This document shows, piece after piece, positions 23,395 through 34,757 of a DNA stretch of 64,000 nucleotides. Position 1 is the stretch's first letter. Every line of letters starts with the position of its first letter. Below the pieces are notes generated by a model, which saw nothing but the letters and a program-made list of their open reading frames with translations, did not search any database and had not been told where the DNA came from. A program made the position numbers and the translations under genes. Source of the DNA: Leptodactylus fallax (Eukaryota; Chordata; Amphibia; Anura; Leptodactylidae); NCBI GenBank assembly GCA_947044405.1, contig CAMRHE010000167.1, positions 2,649,001-2,713,000 of the forward strand, written 5' to 3'.

Positions 23395-24183
23395 CATACT
23401 GATAAAACAAAACAAAGAAGGAGAATATTTTTTGTTAATGAATCTATTATGCAGCAGACACATTGCAGTGATACACCTATTACGTTTTAGATCCAGAGAT
23501 ACAATTGCTTTCAAAGCTGAACAGATGTTTTGCTTCCCAGTTAAGATGTGTCCCTTATTTACTTAATGTTATCAAATAACCATTAGGTAAAACTGAACTT
23601 GACAGGCTGGATGTACGCCAGGGGCTGGGTATACGCTTTATCATGCTCTTCAGGTGGATTTATTTAGTTACTTGCATGTATTTAGTTTCTGACCTCCAGA
23701 CATATTTTTTTTTTTTTTTTTTTTATAAAATTCTTTTTGTGAAAGTTTGCAGTTGACATGTACACAGGCTCATAAACCACTTCTTCCAGCCTCATTACCT
23801 TTTAAGCTGGGGCCAGTGGATTAGCTGCTGCTGACTTGCCGGCAACTAATCCATGTCCATGATGTTTAGTAGTATCAAAGTGAATGAAATGTCATCCACA
23901 TGCTGCTTTGAAAAAAACAAAAAACTGCAGCATGAATCTAGCAGTGGTGCAGGTTTTCAAACCGCAGAATGTCAATTGGTGATGCTGGCAACCCGCATGA
24001 AATTACCATGTGATAATCCACTGGCAATTTCCTGCAGCAGAAATTTGGCAACAAATATGGCTCATGTAAACAGGTTTAATACATGTTCCTTTAATTCAAG
24101 ATACATGAAAGCCATCTTTACTAATCACTGAGGGAAGTTTATGCACAACTATATACACATTTAGGGGGTCTTTCTTTTCCTAC
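23395..24183. other. Non-coding; nothing recognised
   Basis: Contains a T run at about 23706-23724. No gene or paired repeat seen. Confidence 0.45.
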
Positions 24184-24688
24184 TTAAAGGGGTATTCCCA
24201 CGACCATAACAATTTTTAAATTTGTAAATAATTAAAAGTTAAACATTTTTGCAAATATAAGTAATTTTACATTTTGCAGAGTTTTAAATATTTTCTCTAA
24301 ATATCTTGTGGTCACGAGTTGTTGTCTTGATCGGTTGCCAGTGGATACGACCATGTATGCAGGACCTTTCTAAAGTAAGAAAATCAGCTATGATTTGCTT
24401 ATTGTGGCCAGGATATCTTCTGATACATGTAGTGTCCCTGCCTGATAAACTAGCTACAATAAGGAAATCATGGCTGGGTTCTTGACAACTCCCAGATCAT
24501 AGAAAGTTTCTGCACTCGTGGTCGTATCCATTGGCAACCGATCAAGACAACAGATGTCACCACTAAGATGAATAGAGAAAATCTTTAAAACTCTGCAGAA
24601 TTTTTAACTACTTATATTTGCAAAAATGTTTAACTTTTAATTATCTACAAATACAGATACGATTATGTTCATGGGAATACCCCTTTAA
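24184..24688. mobile_element. T2-type foldback MITE, second copy of the 202-709 family
   Basis: TTAAAGGGGTATTCCCACGA at the left and TCATGGGAATACCCCTTTAA at the right, with the same interior (GTTGTCTTGATCGGTTGCCA, GCAAAAATGTTTAACTTTTA) as the copy at 202-709. TTAA target duplication is visible on both sides. Confidence 0.82.
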
Positions 24689-24819
24689 GGCATGAGAAGA
24701 TTAGCAGCGGCACACCTAATCACATCCCTCACTGACATGACCAATTGACTTCGATATTTACTTCCATGTGTTTTGCAGAGATTTTTGGATGATAAGGTTT
24801 TAATGATTTTGTGAACATA

Positions 24820-24951
24820 CAGTGGGTACGTAAAGTAGAAAGTATTCAGACCCCTTTAAAATTTTCACTCTTTGTTTCATTGCAGGAATTTGCTAAAAGC
24901 AAAAAAGTTCATTTTATTTCTCATTAATGTACACTCAGCACCCCATCTGGG
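24820..24951 (+). mobile_element. Orphan Tc1/mariner terminal fragment
   Basis: After a TA, CAGTGGGTACGTAAAGTAGA then AAGTATTCAGACCCCTTTAA, TTTCATTGCAGGAATTTGCT and CTCAGCACCCCATCT match from memory the left end of a common vertebrate Tc1-like family. The rest of that element is absent. This family differs from the other Tc1 elements in the window. Confidence 0.65.
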
Positions 24952-25134
24952 AATTAATGTACTTGAGACAGATTGATAGCTAAATCTAGAGGTTTTTTTT
25001 TTTATTTATTTTTTATTTTTTGACATAAATGAGCAATATACAGTAACTGTGCATAATACTACATGAAACTTTGTAAAATATAATTAACCTGTAGCTCTTT
25101 TCATAAGAAAATGGCACTTATGAGAGCCGTTGTA

Positions 25135-25779
25135 CATGCAGTCCAATTTGCTTCAACATGTTATAGATCAGGAGGAGCTAAGCAGATTGATTATATAGTT
25201 TTGTAGGAAGAGATTCCGTATCAATTGTATTTTATTCATTTATATCTGTGCTTCTTCTATATTTGGGAGTCCAGTGGGCAGCCCTACAATTACTACTAGT
25301 GATTGACAGCTGTCTCCCTTACACACACTGTCGATCACCGTTAGATTGCCTGCATAACTCCTAAGCTCGGAAAGGGCAGTGATCTAAATGCCAAACTAGG
25401 ATACTTTAACACCACAGAATTTTTGCAGCAGAAGCGGCTCCATAATGCCCCCTCTCATTCATTTCAGTGGGAGGCAGACGCTTAATTTCCCACTAACTGA
25501 AAAAACAATCAGCTACTGGATAAAAGCAGAATCCTACTGGGATTTCACCTGAAACTCCCATTGAAGTGAATGGCAGTAGAAGATCTCTTCTGCTAACTGC
25601 AGGAAGATTTCCACAGTGGGTTTTGCATGGTGTGTTGCACCAGAGAATCCTCAATGTGAACTTACCCTTGGAACTTTTCCTATAAAACTTTATACAATCT
25701 GCTTAGCTCCCTCTGTTCTATGTTATTCTTGCTGCAGATACTGTAGGAATACACATTAAGTGTGACAGGTTCCCTTTAA
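25135..25779. mobile_element. Foldback MITE with a second MITE nested inside
   Basis: The right end GTGACAGGTTCCCTTTAA matches the 10274-10641 family. Arms TTATAGATCAGGAGGAGCTA (about 25160) and TAGCTCCCTCTGTTCTATG (about 25705) pair, as do AAGCAGATTGATTATATAGT and its near complement. Between them, about 25390-25670 holds a different foldback (TTGCAGCAGAAGCGGC against GCAGGAAGATTTCCAC-type sequence and two CATT-AGTG-GGAG blocks). Confidence 0.55.
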
Positions 25780-25845
25780 GTATGATCTAGGCTTTCTGTG
25801 CTGTTTATTGTATAGCAACCTAATTTCTCTTTCCCTTTTTCATAG

Positions 25846-25978
25846 ATATATCTCGAATCATTCAGCTAGACTTGGATTTGAAGTTCCAGACCAACATCAG
25901 GGAATTGTTTGAGGAGTTTGATAACTTTCTACAAAACTCGGTCATTGGAATAGCACATGAAATGCAACCTGTGTACAG
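25846..25978 (+). CDS. XXYLT1: Host exon, probable xyloside xylosyltransferase 1
   Basis: A 133-bp exon with an acceptor (pyrimidine-rich TTTCTCTTTCCCTTTTTCAT then AG at 25844-25845) and a donor (AG/GTATTGG at 25979). It is in phase 2 at both ends. The one open frame gives about 43 residues containing IIQLDLDLKFQ, a DxD metal-binding motif typical of GT-A glycosyltransferases, followed by ELFEEFDNF and IGIAHEMQPVYR. From memory this matches the luminal domain of XXYLT1, the Golgi/ER enzyme that adds the second xylose to O-glucose glycans on Notch EGF repeats. No neighbouring exon is visible in 25.8 kb upstream or 38 kb downstream, so the window lies in large introns. Another GT8-related gene is the main alternative. 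Confidence 0.65.
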
Positions 25979-26036
25979 GTATTGGTTTTCAACATTTCAG
26001 GCATTTGAATATGTAGGTTTTTAAAACACTCTCTCG

Positions 26037-26137
<101 letters not shown>

Positions 26138-27664
26138 TAACACATTAACACATGTGGAATTATATACTTAACAAAAAAGTGTGAAACAACTGAAAATATG
26201 TCTTATAGTCTAGGTTCTTCAAAGTAGCCACCTTTTGCTTTGATTACTGCTTTGCACACTCTTGGCATTCTCTTGATGAGCTTCAAGAGGTAGTCACCTG
26301 AAATGGTTTTCACTTCACAGGTGTGCCCTGTCAGGTTTAATAAGTGGGATTTCTTGCCTTATAAATGGGGTTGGGACCATCAGTTGTGTTGTTCAGAAGT
26401 CAGGTGGATACACAGCTGATAGTCCTACTGAATGGAGTGTTAGAATTTGTATTATGGCAAGAAAAAAGCAGCTAAGTAAAGAAAAATGAGTGGCCATCAT
26501 TACTTTAAGAAATGAAGGTCAGTCAGTCTGAAAAATTGGGAAAACTTTGAAAGTGTCCCCAAGTGCAGTGGCCAAAACCATCAAGCGCTACAAAGAAACT
26601 GGCTCACATGAGGAGCGCCCCAGGAAAGGAAGACCAAGAGTCACCTCTGCTGCGGAGGATAAGTTCATCCGAGTCACCAGCCTCAGAAATCGCAGGTTAA
26701 CAGCAGCTCAGATTAGAGAGCAGGTCAATGCCACACAGAGTTCTAGCAGCAGACACATCTCTACAACAACTGTTAAGAAGAGACTGTGTGCAGCAGGCCT
26801 TCATGGTAAAATATCTGCTAGGAAACCACTGCTAAGGACAGGAAACAAGCAGAAGAGACTTGTTTGGGCTAAAGAACACAAGGAATGGACATTAGACCTG
26901 TGGAAATCTGTGCTTTGGTCTGATGAGTCCAAATTTGAGATCTTTGGTTCCAACCACCGTGTCTTTGTGCGACGCAGAAAAGGTGAACGAATGGACTCTA
27001 CATGCCTGGTTCCCACCGTGAAGCATGGAGGAGGAGGTGTGATGGTGTGGGGGTGCTTTGCTGGTGACACTGTTGGGGATTTATTCAAAATTGAAGGAAT
27101 ACTGAACCAGCATGGTTACCACAGCATCTTGCAGCGGCATGCTATTCCATCCGGTTTGCGTTTAGTTGGACCATCATTTATTTTTCAACAGGACAATGAC
27201 CCCAAACACACCTCCAGACTGTGTAAGGGCTATTTGACCAAGAAGGAGAGTGATGGGGTGCTACTCTAGATGACCTGGCCTCCACAGTCACCAGACCTGA
27301 ACCCAATCGAGATGGTTTGGGGTGAGCTGGACCGCAGAGTGAAGGCAAAAGGGCCAACAAGTGCTAAGCATCTCTGTGAACTCTTTCAAGACTGTTGGAA
27401 GACCATTTCAGGTGACTACCTCTTGAAGCTCATCAAGAGAATGCCCAGAGTGTGCAAAGCAGTAATCAAAGCAAAAGGTGAAGAACCTAGAATATAAGAC
27501 ATATTTTCAGTTGTTTCACACTTTTTTGTTAAGTATATAATTCCACATGTGTTAATTCATAGTTTTGATGCCTTCAGTGTGAATCTACAATATTTATATT
27601 CATGAAAATACAGAAAACTCTTGGAATGAGGTGGTGTGTCCAAACTTTTGGTCTGTACTGTGTA
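26138..27664 (+). mobile_element. Tc1/mariner (DD38E-type) transposon, left end eroded
   Basis: The inner left repeat (ACACATGTGGAATTATATAC, AACAAAAAAGTGTGAAACAA) pairs with the right repeat at 27505-27560. The right end continues to GTGTCCAAACTTTTGGTCTG and TACTGT, then (TA)n. The matching outer 100 bp or so on the left is missing and a TA/TG microsatellite stands there. The encoded transposase has three stops. The element is inactive. Confidence 0.85.
26454..27497 (+). pseudogene. Tc1-type transposase pseudogene (DD38E spacing)
   Basis: The frame from ATG 26454 encodes a paired-like DNA-binding region, a GRPR hook (ERPRKGRPRVT) and a DDE domain ([52 protein letters not shown]). All three catalytic acids are present, with 38 residues between the second Asp and Glu. 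In-frame stops at 26487-26489 (TGA), 26529-26531 (TGA) and 27267-27269 (TAG) break it. The frame itself is otherwise kept to the TAA at 27495-27497. The two TGA codons could come from CGA by C-to-T change, the usual decay at methylated CpG; that is inference. Confidence 0.9.
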
Positions 27665-27674
27665 TATATATATA

Positions 27675-27721
<47 letters not shown>
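27661..27721. repeat. (TA)n microsatellite
   Basis: TA repeats with a TGTGCA interruption directly abut the right end of the Tc1 element, so it sits in, or gave rise to, TA repeats on both sides. Confidence 0.9.
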
Positions 27722-27724
<3 letters not shown>

Positions 27725-28505
27725 GTCTAGTTTCACATCTATTTATGGCTTTATTATTGCTACTATAATGAGTCATATATGAAATCCATATATCAGCATA
27801 TAACTGAAACTTTTCATGTGTTTGCAAGGCTCGACCTTTACAAAAAAGTGCCATTTCTTTGTAAGTCAATGATTAGTTCAACCACTATTAATACTACCAT
27901 CTTTGTCTGTATAGCACAAGGTGGAACTACAGTCTAGGCTAGGTAATGTACTTCTTACAGAGAGAGCCACGTTATTTGTTGTGGTGACCAATGTTTGCAA
28001 TAATGACAAGAAGGGCACGGCATAGATCCATGACACATTTATTCCTGTTTTTAATTTTTCATATTTTTTTTTAAAAATCAACAGTAATTTTCAGTGTTGA
28101 TCCCATGACCTAAAAATGCAATCTTTATCTCAGGCATTTCAGGGATATTCTCATCTCAGCCTTTCATGGTAATCTGTTTCTGAGTTAGTCAGTAGCTATG
28201 GAAACGGCTGTATTAAACTGCACAGTCCACCGATATCAAGATAAGGAGTTAGTCCATTAACAGGCGAGAGCCTGCATAAAGTAAGTTACCACCACTAAAT
28301 TGTTTACTTGCATCAGAGAGCATCAGTTGTTCTCCAGTGATTGGAAGTTCTGGAATGCTGCACCATATTGCCAGGCAAGGTAGGTCACAGCAGTGGTTGC
28401 ATGTGCTGTAGACGTCTGACAATGGTACTATATCACACTGGCACATTTCATCCTAAACTGACTTTTTCAAGGTGTATATGCTTTTTATGCTACACTTGTT
28501 GGATA
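27722..28505. other. Non-coding; nothing recognised
   Basis: No gene, RNA or paired repeat ends visible. Confidence 0.45.
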
Positions 28506-30096
28506 CAGTGGGGAAAAAAGTATTTAGTCAGCCACCAATTGTGCAAGTTCTCCCACTTAAAAAGATGAGAGAGGCCTGTAATTGACATCATAGGTAGACC
28601 TAAACTATGAGAGACAAAATGAGAAAACAAATCCAGAAAATCATATTGTCTGATTTTTTAAGAATTTATTTGCAAATTATGGAGGAAAATAAGTATTTGG
28701 TCACCTACAAACAAGCAAGATTTCTGGCTCTCACAGACCTGTAACTTCTCCTTTAAGAGGCTGCTCTGTCCTCCACTCATTACCTGTAGTAATGGCACCT
28801 GTTTGACATTGTTATCAGTATAAAAGACACCTGTCCACAACCTCAAACAGTCACACTCCAAACTCCACTATGGTGAAGGCCAAAGAGCTGTGAAAGGACA
28901 CCAGAAACAAAATTGTAGACCTGCACCAGGCTGGGAAGACTGAATCTGCAATAGGCAAGCAGCTTGGTGTGAAGAAATCAACTGTGGGAGCAATAATTAG
29001 AAAATGGAAGACATACAAGATCACTGATAATCTCCCTCGATCAGGGGCTCCACGCAAGATCTCACCCCGTGGGGTCAAAATGATCACAAGAACGGTGAGC
29101 AAAAATCCCAGAACCACACGGGAGACCTAGTGAATGACCTGCTGAAAACTGGGACTAACGTAACAAAGAATACCGTCAGTAACACACTATGCCGCCAGGG
29201 AATCAGATCCTGCAGTGCCAGATGTGTCCCCCTGCTTTAAGCCAGTACATATCCGGGCCCGTCTGAAGTTTGCTAGAGAGCATTTGGATGTTCCAGAAGA
29301 GTATTGGAAGAATGTCATATGCTCAGTAGAACTGTTTGGTAGAAACACAACTTGTCGTGTTTGGAGGAGAGTGAATGCTGAGTTGCATCCAAAGAACACC
29401 ATACCTACTGTGAAGCATGGGGGTGGCAACATCATGCTTTGGGGCTGTTTCTCTGCAAAGGGACCAGGACGACTGATCCATGTAGATGAAAGAATGAATG
29501 GGGCCATGTATCTTGAGATTTTGAGTGCAAACCTCCTTCCATCAGCAAGGACATTGAAGATGAAACATGGCTGGGTCTTTCAGAATCACAATGATCCCAA
29601 GCACACCGCCAGGGCACTGAAGGAGTGGCTTTGTAAGAAGCATTTCAAGGTCCTGGAGTGGCCTAGCCAGTCTCCAGATCTCAACCCCATAGAAAACCTT
29701 TGGAGGGAGTTGAAAGTCCGTGTTGCCCAGCGACAGCCCCAAAACATCACTGCTCTAGAAGAGATCTGCATGGAGGAATGGGCCAACATACCAGCAATAG
29801 TGTGTGCCAACCTTGTGAAGACTTACAGAAAACGTTTGACCTCTGTCATTGCCAACAAAGGATATATAACAAAGTATTGAGATGAACTTTTGTTATTGAC
29901 CAAATACTTATTTTGAACCATACTTTTCAAATAAATTCTTTAAAAATCAGACAGTGTGATTTTCTGGATTTGTTTTCTCATTTTGTCTCTCATAGTTGGG
30001 GTCTACCTATGATGACAATTACAGGCCGGCCTCATCTTTTTAAGTGGGAGAACTTGCACAATTGGTGGCTGACTAAATACTTTTTTTTCCCCACTG
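28506..30096 (+). mobile_element. Tc1 (DD34E-type) transposon, complete ends, dead gene
   Basis: The ends CAGTGGGGAAAAAAGTATTT and the complementary AAATACTTTTTTTTCCCCACTG lie next to TA on both sides. The long terminal repeats include GTCAGCCACCAATTGTGCAA / TTGCACAATTGGTGGCTGAC and an inner AATAAGTATTTGGTC motif. This end sequence is a widespread vertebrate Tc1 type. The transposase has stops, deletions and lost catalytic residues. Confidence 0.92.
28870..29880 (+). pseudogene. Tc1 transposase pseudogene lacking two catalytic Asp
   Basis: The frame begins ATG 28870 (MVKAKEL) and meets TGA at 28891-28893 and TAG at 29128-29130; more disruption follows up to about 29215. From 29215 it is open to TGA 29878-29880. 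A small deletion removed the SDET-type motif: the sequence jumps from YWKNVIC to SVELFG, so the first catalytic Asp is gone. The second is His (FQNHNDPKH). The Glu box [11 protein letters not shown] is kept. The C-terminus ITKY resembles other family members. This cannot make active transposase. Confidence 0.9.
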
Positions 30097-30251
30097 TATA
30101 TGGTTGTAGCAATTTGGGTGTTTAATAAATAAGTGGAATTGTTTTAAACTAGTTGAAGTAGTCACTATGTCTTCAGTGCCAAGAATTCTTCTCTCTTGTT
30201 TATCTATAGGTTGGGTAGTGACATGTTTGCTTTTGTTTTACCACCACTTAC

Positions 30252-30252
<1 letters not shown>

Positions 30253-30310
<58 letters not shown>
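30253..30310. repeat. (GT)n(AT)n microsatellite
   Basis: About 48 bp of GT followed by about 10 bp of AT and a further TATATACAGTATATA stretch. Confidence 0.9.
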
Positions 30311-30325
30311 GTATGTATATATACA

Positions 30326-31173
30326 GTATATATTTGTTCATAATGGAAGCCACGTCACAGTGTCTGATCCATCTACATTGGTTATGATTGGTTTTGACTG
30401 AAGAATATGATGTGGCATATGATGCAGCAGCCTTACAGTAAGTCTCAAAGCAAACATTTTTAGATTCATTTTTGGCAATTGGAGTGCACAAACTGCTGCA
30501 CTTGCGTTTTTGCACTTTGCTGTATTTTGCAATGCCGTGCTGGTTTGTCATATTGAGGTCAGTTCTCATTGAAGCTATTATTATGATCTAGAGTCCAATG
30601 TGGCTAGTCATGGTGCAGATCTTGATATATTTGACACTGGCATTTATGCTCTGTTTTTTTTGTTTTTTGTTTTTTTTTATGATAGTGGATATAGAGACGC
30701 TGTTAGTGATAAAGGAAAACTCCATTGAAACCATAGTTTCCACATGACCTCCCACCTGTATTATTATGATATCATTAGGTTAGTTTCAGTGTCAGACAAG
30801 ATGTGCATGGGTCATTGTACAGGAACAGTCCAGGAATGTATAGCATTGCAGAGCCCTGGGCAGGGGATCTTGTCTGGGGACCTCTTCTCGGTAGTACCTC
30901 ACTGTGCAGGAATCAGCACCCATCTGAATACATCTTTTACCTTGTTCTTAAGTGGTTGTCTATTTTCATTTCAGTGGTTCATTTATTATCTTCTTAGAAT
31001 ATTTCATAGTTTAGTCTTAAATCCCAAATCAGTGAATGTTCATCTTTTAAATGTCTTTTTAATCTAAGTGGTTTCAACATTCGGTGTTAATGAATTTGTA
31101 GTACAGCTTTTATTTTTCTGCATATAGAACTTTAAATTCTCTACATAAATGAAGCACATAATATTCTTGCTCC
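30326..31173. other. Non-coding; nothing recognised
   Basis: Open frames are short and overlap in several frames without protein-like features. T runs at about 30652-30680. Confidence 0.45.
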
Positions 31174-31273
31174 CTGTAGCCACCACTAAAGGGCGTTTAG
31201 GAGTTAACTGCACGTTGTTTATACTCCATATGCAGCAAGTTCCTAAGCTCCCTCTAGGGGTGACTGCAGGCAG
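31174..31273. mobile_element. Small foldback MITE
   Basis: CTGTAGCCACCACTAAAGGG and GAGTTAACTGC on the left pair with GCAGCAAGTTC and CCTCTAGGGGTGACTGCAG on the right, over about 100 bp. Non-coding. Confidence 0.6.
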
Positions 31274-32261
31274 TCACAATATTTTGTGCTGAACCTAAGT
31301 TTCTTCAGGAGATACCAGAAAATGCATATATTACAGCTTTGACTGTTATGATGATGATTTATTAAGAATTCACATTTCCACAATAAAACAGAAAAGATCT
31401 GTAAAGCTGGGGAGTCCGGTCATTTGCATAGGACCCACAGACCAATATATATGAATAGTTTTTTAATTACATTATATTAAATTATTAAATATAAACTGAT
31501 CAATCCCATTTAAGTGTCTGCATGTTCAAGTCTATATATGGAATGGATGTTTAGTCAGTTTCTGTACACGGATAACATGTGAAATTACCACCTAAAGCCC
31601 TACACAATGCAATATATTTGTTTATCTGGACTGGTCTTGCAACAGAGCTGTAGTCAAAGGAGATGACAATGTCACCAGAGCAGAATGTTCTAAGCGTTGT
31701 GTACAAATGAGATGAGCATTGTCTCTGTGTCTGCTACAAAACACAACACTTTTAGATGAAGTGGCTGAATTTTCCTGGGTCAAAGCCATTGAAAATGATT
31801 ATTCTGATTTCTACAGAAATTATTTGGCTTTGATTTATAAAGAAAAAAGAAATGTCCTCCTTCTTCCTCTCATTTTTTTATTGACAAGCAGGCCCATAAT
31901 AATGTGTTTATGTAAGATATATATCTATATATGTATAACATTACATAAACATTATACAGTTTGTATATAAATAATACTGTATATACTTATTTACACACAT
32001 ATAGAGTCGCACTACAATTTTTTTTTACATTATCTGTTTCCATTGTAACAACAGAAGAACAGATTAAATATAAATAAAGATGTATCCATTCTGTGACATA
32101 CTACAATGAGTCCCAACAGACTCTATTGACTAAAATGGGGTCCGTTGGGTATTTATTGTTTTCTACGTGACATACCTGGATAAAAGTCATGCTTGCAGGA
32201 CTTTTTAGAAGGACTCTGTGCTGGAAGTTCCAAGTGAAAACTCCAACACATGTATATGGTG
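31274..32261. other. Non-coding; nothing recognised
   Basis: AT-rich sequence without recognisable features. Confidence 0.45.
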
Positions 32262-32440
32262 ACTAAGTCTAGGTTCGTATCTTTGTTGGAGACTCTGCCG
32301 CAGATTCCGCCTAAATTTATTATAGTCTCTGGGGTCCGCAGCTAACTGCTTTTTTTTTAGCGGACGGGTTCTCTGTCATTTGGGTCTCCATGCGGACCCG
32401 AACCACAGAGAGTCAAACGCTAGTGTGAATCCTTTGCAAA
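32262..32440. mobile_element. Foldback MITE with TAGGTTC(A)...GCTAGTGTGAA ends
   Basis: Left AGTCTAGGTTCGTATCTTTG and right ACGCTAGTGTGAATCCTT pair loosely. Internal CTCTGGGGTCCGCAGCTAAC and GCGGACGGGTTCTCTGTCAT with TGCGGACCCGAACCACAGAG form the family core. Better-preserved copies are at 41911-42155 and 63500-63662. Confidence 0.55.
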
Positions 32441-33347
32441 ACTGCATCCTCCGTACTGCTGTCCATAGCTTGCTAAGGGAAGACCTACATCTCCCCTGTG
32501 AAAGATCCTCAGTGCGCCAACACCGCTTTGGCTCACACCTGAGTCTTCTTTCATAAAAACCACACTCACTGCCAGTGAGTGCCGGGTCCACAAGATAAAT
32601 ACAAGACAAGCTTTCTAAATTTTATATATTTATTAACCCCTAAATGGGTCGGTGTTAACATCTAACACATGCAGTTCAGAACAGATATGCAGATATATGC
32701 AAGCATTAACAGTTACTAGTTACAAGATACAGTGCAATGAAATAAAAGGGCATAAAATTGAAATAATTACTTTACGACGCATCTCCTTGATGTGGCTCTA
32801 TAGTCCAACACTCACACATGCTCTGTCATGTGAATAACCAGTGGAGGCTTCTCAGCATGTGGCATCAATACAATAATCCAGCCTGCATGCTCTTTACAGT
32901 GGTCTGTCTGTAATATCCTGTAGTCTCAGCACAAACTCTGTAGTCTGTGATGGTCATAGTATTCTCTTGTAGTCTCAGCCCAATCTCCTCCCATTGCCTC
33001 TTACCTCATCTTTTATACCCTTTATGCCACCTCCCAGAATGAGGTCACCGGCGGCAGCAAGTCTGATTGAATAATGCACTCAAGTCCAGATTCTTTGTAT
33101 TGAGCTGAGACCAAGTGGAATGATACAATGTTATCAACCAGGTCTGATCTATCTGCACAATGCATGTTTCTTTGATCACTCAGGGCTGTGTAGGAATACA
33201 ATGGAGCCCTGCTGGGATGGATACAAAGCCCTATTGTTCCAGTGTTGCTTCTACTGATAACATACAACTAGGATTATAGCTGTGCACCTTATGAGTAAAG
33301 AGATACGCTACCCAGAGACCAAAATACAGCTTTGAGTTATAGCCATA
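32441..33347. other. Non-coding; nothing recognised
   Basis: No coding or structural signal that I can name. About 32610-33020 is rich in CTCACACATG and TAGTCTCAGC-like short repeats (TAGTCTCAGCACAAACTC, TAGTCTCAGCCCAATCTC). Confidence 0.4.
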
Positions 33348-33450
33348 TTTAATAATAGTAATAATAATAATAGTCCTTTAATAGTCCCACAATGGGGAAA
33401 TTCAGTGTGTTACAGCAGCAAAGATAAGCAGATACAAATGCAAATACAAC
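33348..33450 (-). repeat. LINE-type 3' tail fragment
   Basis: On the minus strand: GCTGCTGTAACACACTGAAT, TTCCCCATTGTGGGACTATT, then AAAGGACTATTATTATT. A GAATTTCCCC-AATAAAG-like stretch followed by a short repeat is the usual 3' end of several vertebrate LINEs and their SINEs. I cannot say which family. Confidence 0.5.
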
Positions 33451-34424
33451 ATGTACAGAATCATCACATCCCCCATCTTGGGTTTCTTACAGGATCATTT
33501 CTCACAAGAAATATATTTTTGCTAGATATGCGGCAGCCGTCATGCCTTCATATTCAGATTCTAATAGCCTGAGGAAGGGCTCTCGCAGCCCGAAACGTTG
33601 CTCTCGGCTCTTAAAATATCTGCACTGTGTATGATATAATATATTGGTCTAACATGGAATAAAATAAAACTTACAAGCAAGCTCAACTTCCTGGATTGCT
33701 GTCCATCCTTTAAAACAAGCTTCTATTAAAATTGGTGGGTTCTGGTCAGCCATCGGTGGAATAAGTGCACCCATCTACGAGCTAGGGAAAGTGCTGCTCA
33801 CATTAATATTGTATGCATCCTCCGTACAAGCATCCTAGTGCATGCTAGATGGGTGGGGCCAATGTCAGTCACGTGACTTTTTGGATGGGTCTCAGAAGTG
33901 AGATTCGGGATACCTGAGAGCTGTTGCAGGACTTCATTTAGGTAGGATCAGTGGTTTCTCTATATGTCCTTACTAATAGCAATGCTCCTTACTTGCTGCC
34001 TACCATTAGCTGAGACTAAGGAACTTTGTTATGGGACATGTCAGGTGTCATATTGTATCCAAGAAGAATATTGGTTCCAGGGCTAGGTGGCTTTCTTTTG
34101 AGGCTTGTTTACTGGGGTTTTTGATGATTATATAATATATGAGATTGTGCATGTGTATTATAAAGCTTTGCTAGGAAATACTTATACATAATTATATACA
34201 TTTGCAGACCTCGGCAAGTATAAACTGGTCCACAACTGGGTGTATGTATCTACATTTAGACCTCCACATTCATATTCTTGGGAAGCCATTATTATAATAA
34301 AGTATAAATGCATGTATGTGAATCCTACACACTCGCAATTCTCCAAGGTCTGCTCATATGAGAGCCCATAGTGTATAATAAGATGTAATCCTAAGGGATA
34401 TAATATGCCTAGGGGCAACAGGTT

Positions 34425-34757
34425 TCACGATGCATCCACTATAGGGATGCAATAGATGACACTGAAACATTGACCATAGGGATGCAATATATGGCACTGA
34501 AACATATAGAGTATGAAGGTCCACCTTGCCTCTCTCTGTAAGATGAGACAACCCCATTCTCCCCGTCTTGGGGGCGGTCGGACCCTCTCAATCCTTTGAA
34601 ATTTCAAGCAAGAGGCATCACCATTTTGATGGTCCCAGACATGTACACTGAGAGTGCCCTCTTCCTGTCTATTAATGTAACCTATGTGATCAAGAATCCT
34701 CCTGCGGAATTCTTGCTTAGTCTTTCCCACATAGTTATATGGGTACAGACACGTCAC
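34425..34757 (-). pseudogene. GIY-YIG endonuclease domain of Penelope-like element
   Basis: The minus-strand frame reads NYVGKTKQEFRRRILDHIGY, with the YVGKT core, the conserved Arg and the His/Tyr expected of a GIY-YIG (UvrC/Uri-type) nuclease. The downstream SVHVWDHQNGD and LKFQRIERV stretches also match Penelope-type proteins. The domain nicks target DNA during retrotransposition. The frame then runs into a local tandem duplication (34438-34505, CATAGGGATGCAAT units) and is lost; WI..L.T..P.GLN survives only as fragments (YPLGL at about 34390). Non-functional. Confidence 0.72.

Noticed and set aside
29187..29507. Minus-strand frames across the Tc1 transposase pseudogenes
   Set aside because: They are antisense shadows of the transposase coding strand, and the same shadows recur at each Tc1 copy.
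30204..30569. 121-codon minus-strand frame with a long HTHTHTHT tract
   Set aside because: The tract is the GT microsatellite read on the other strand; the rest has no protein-like features.
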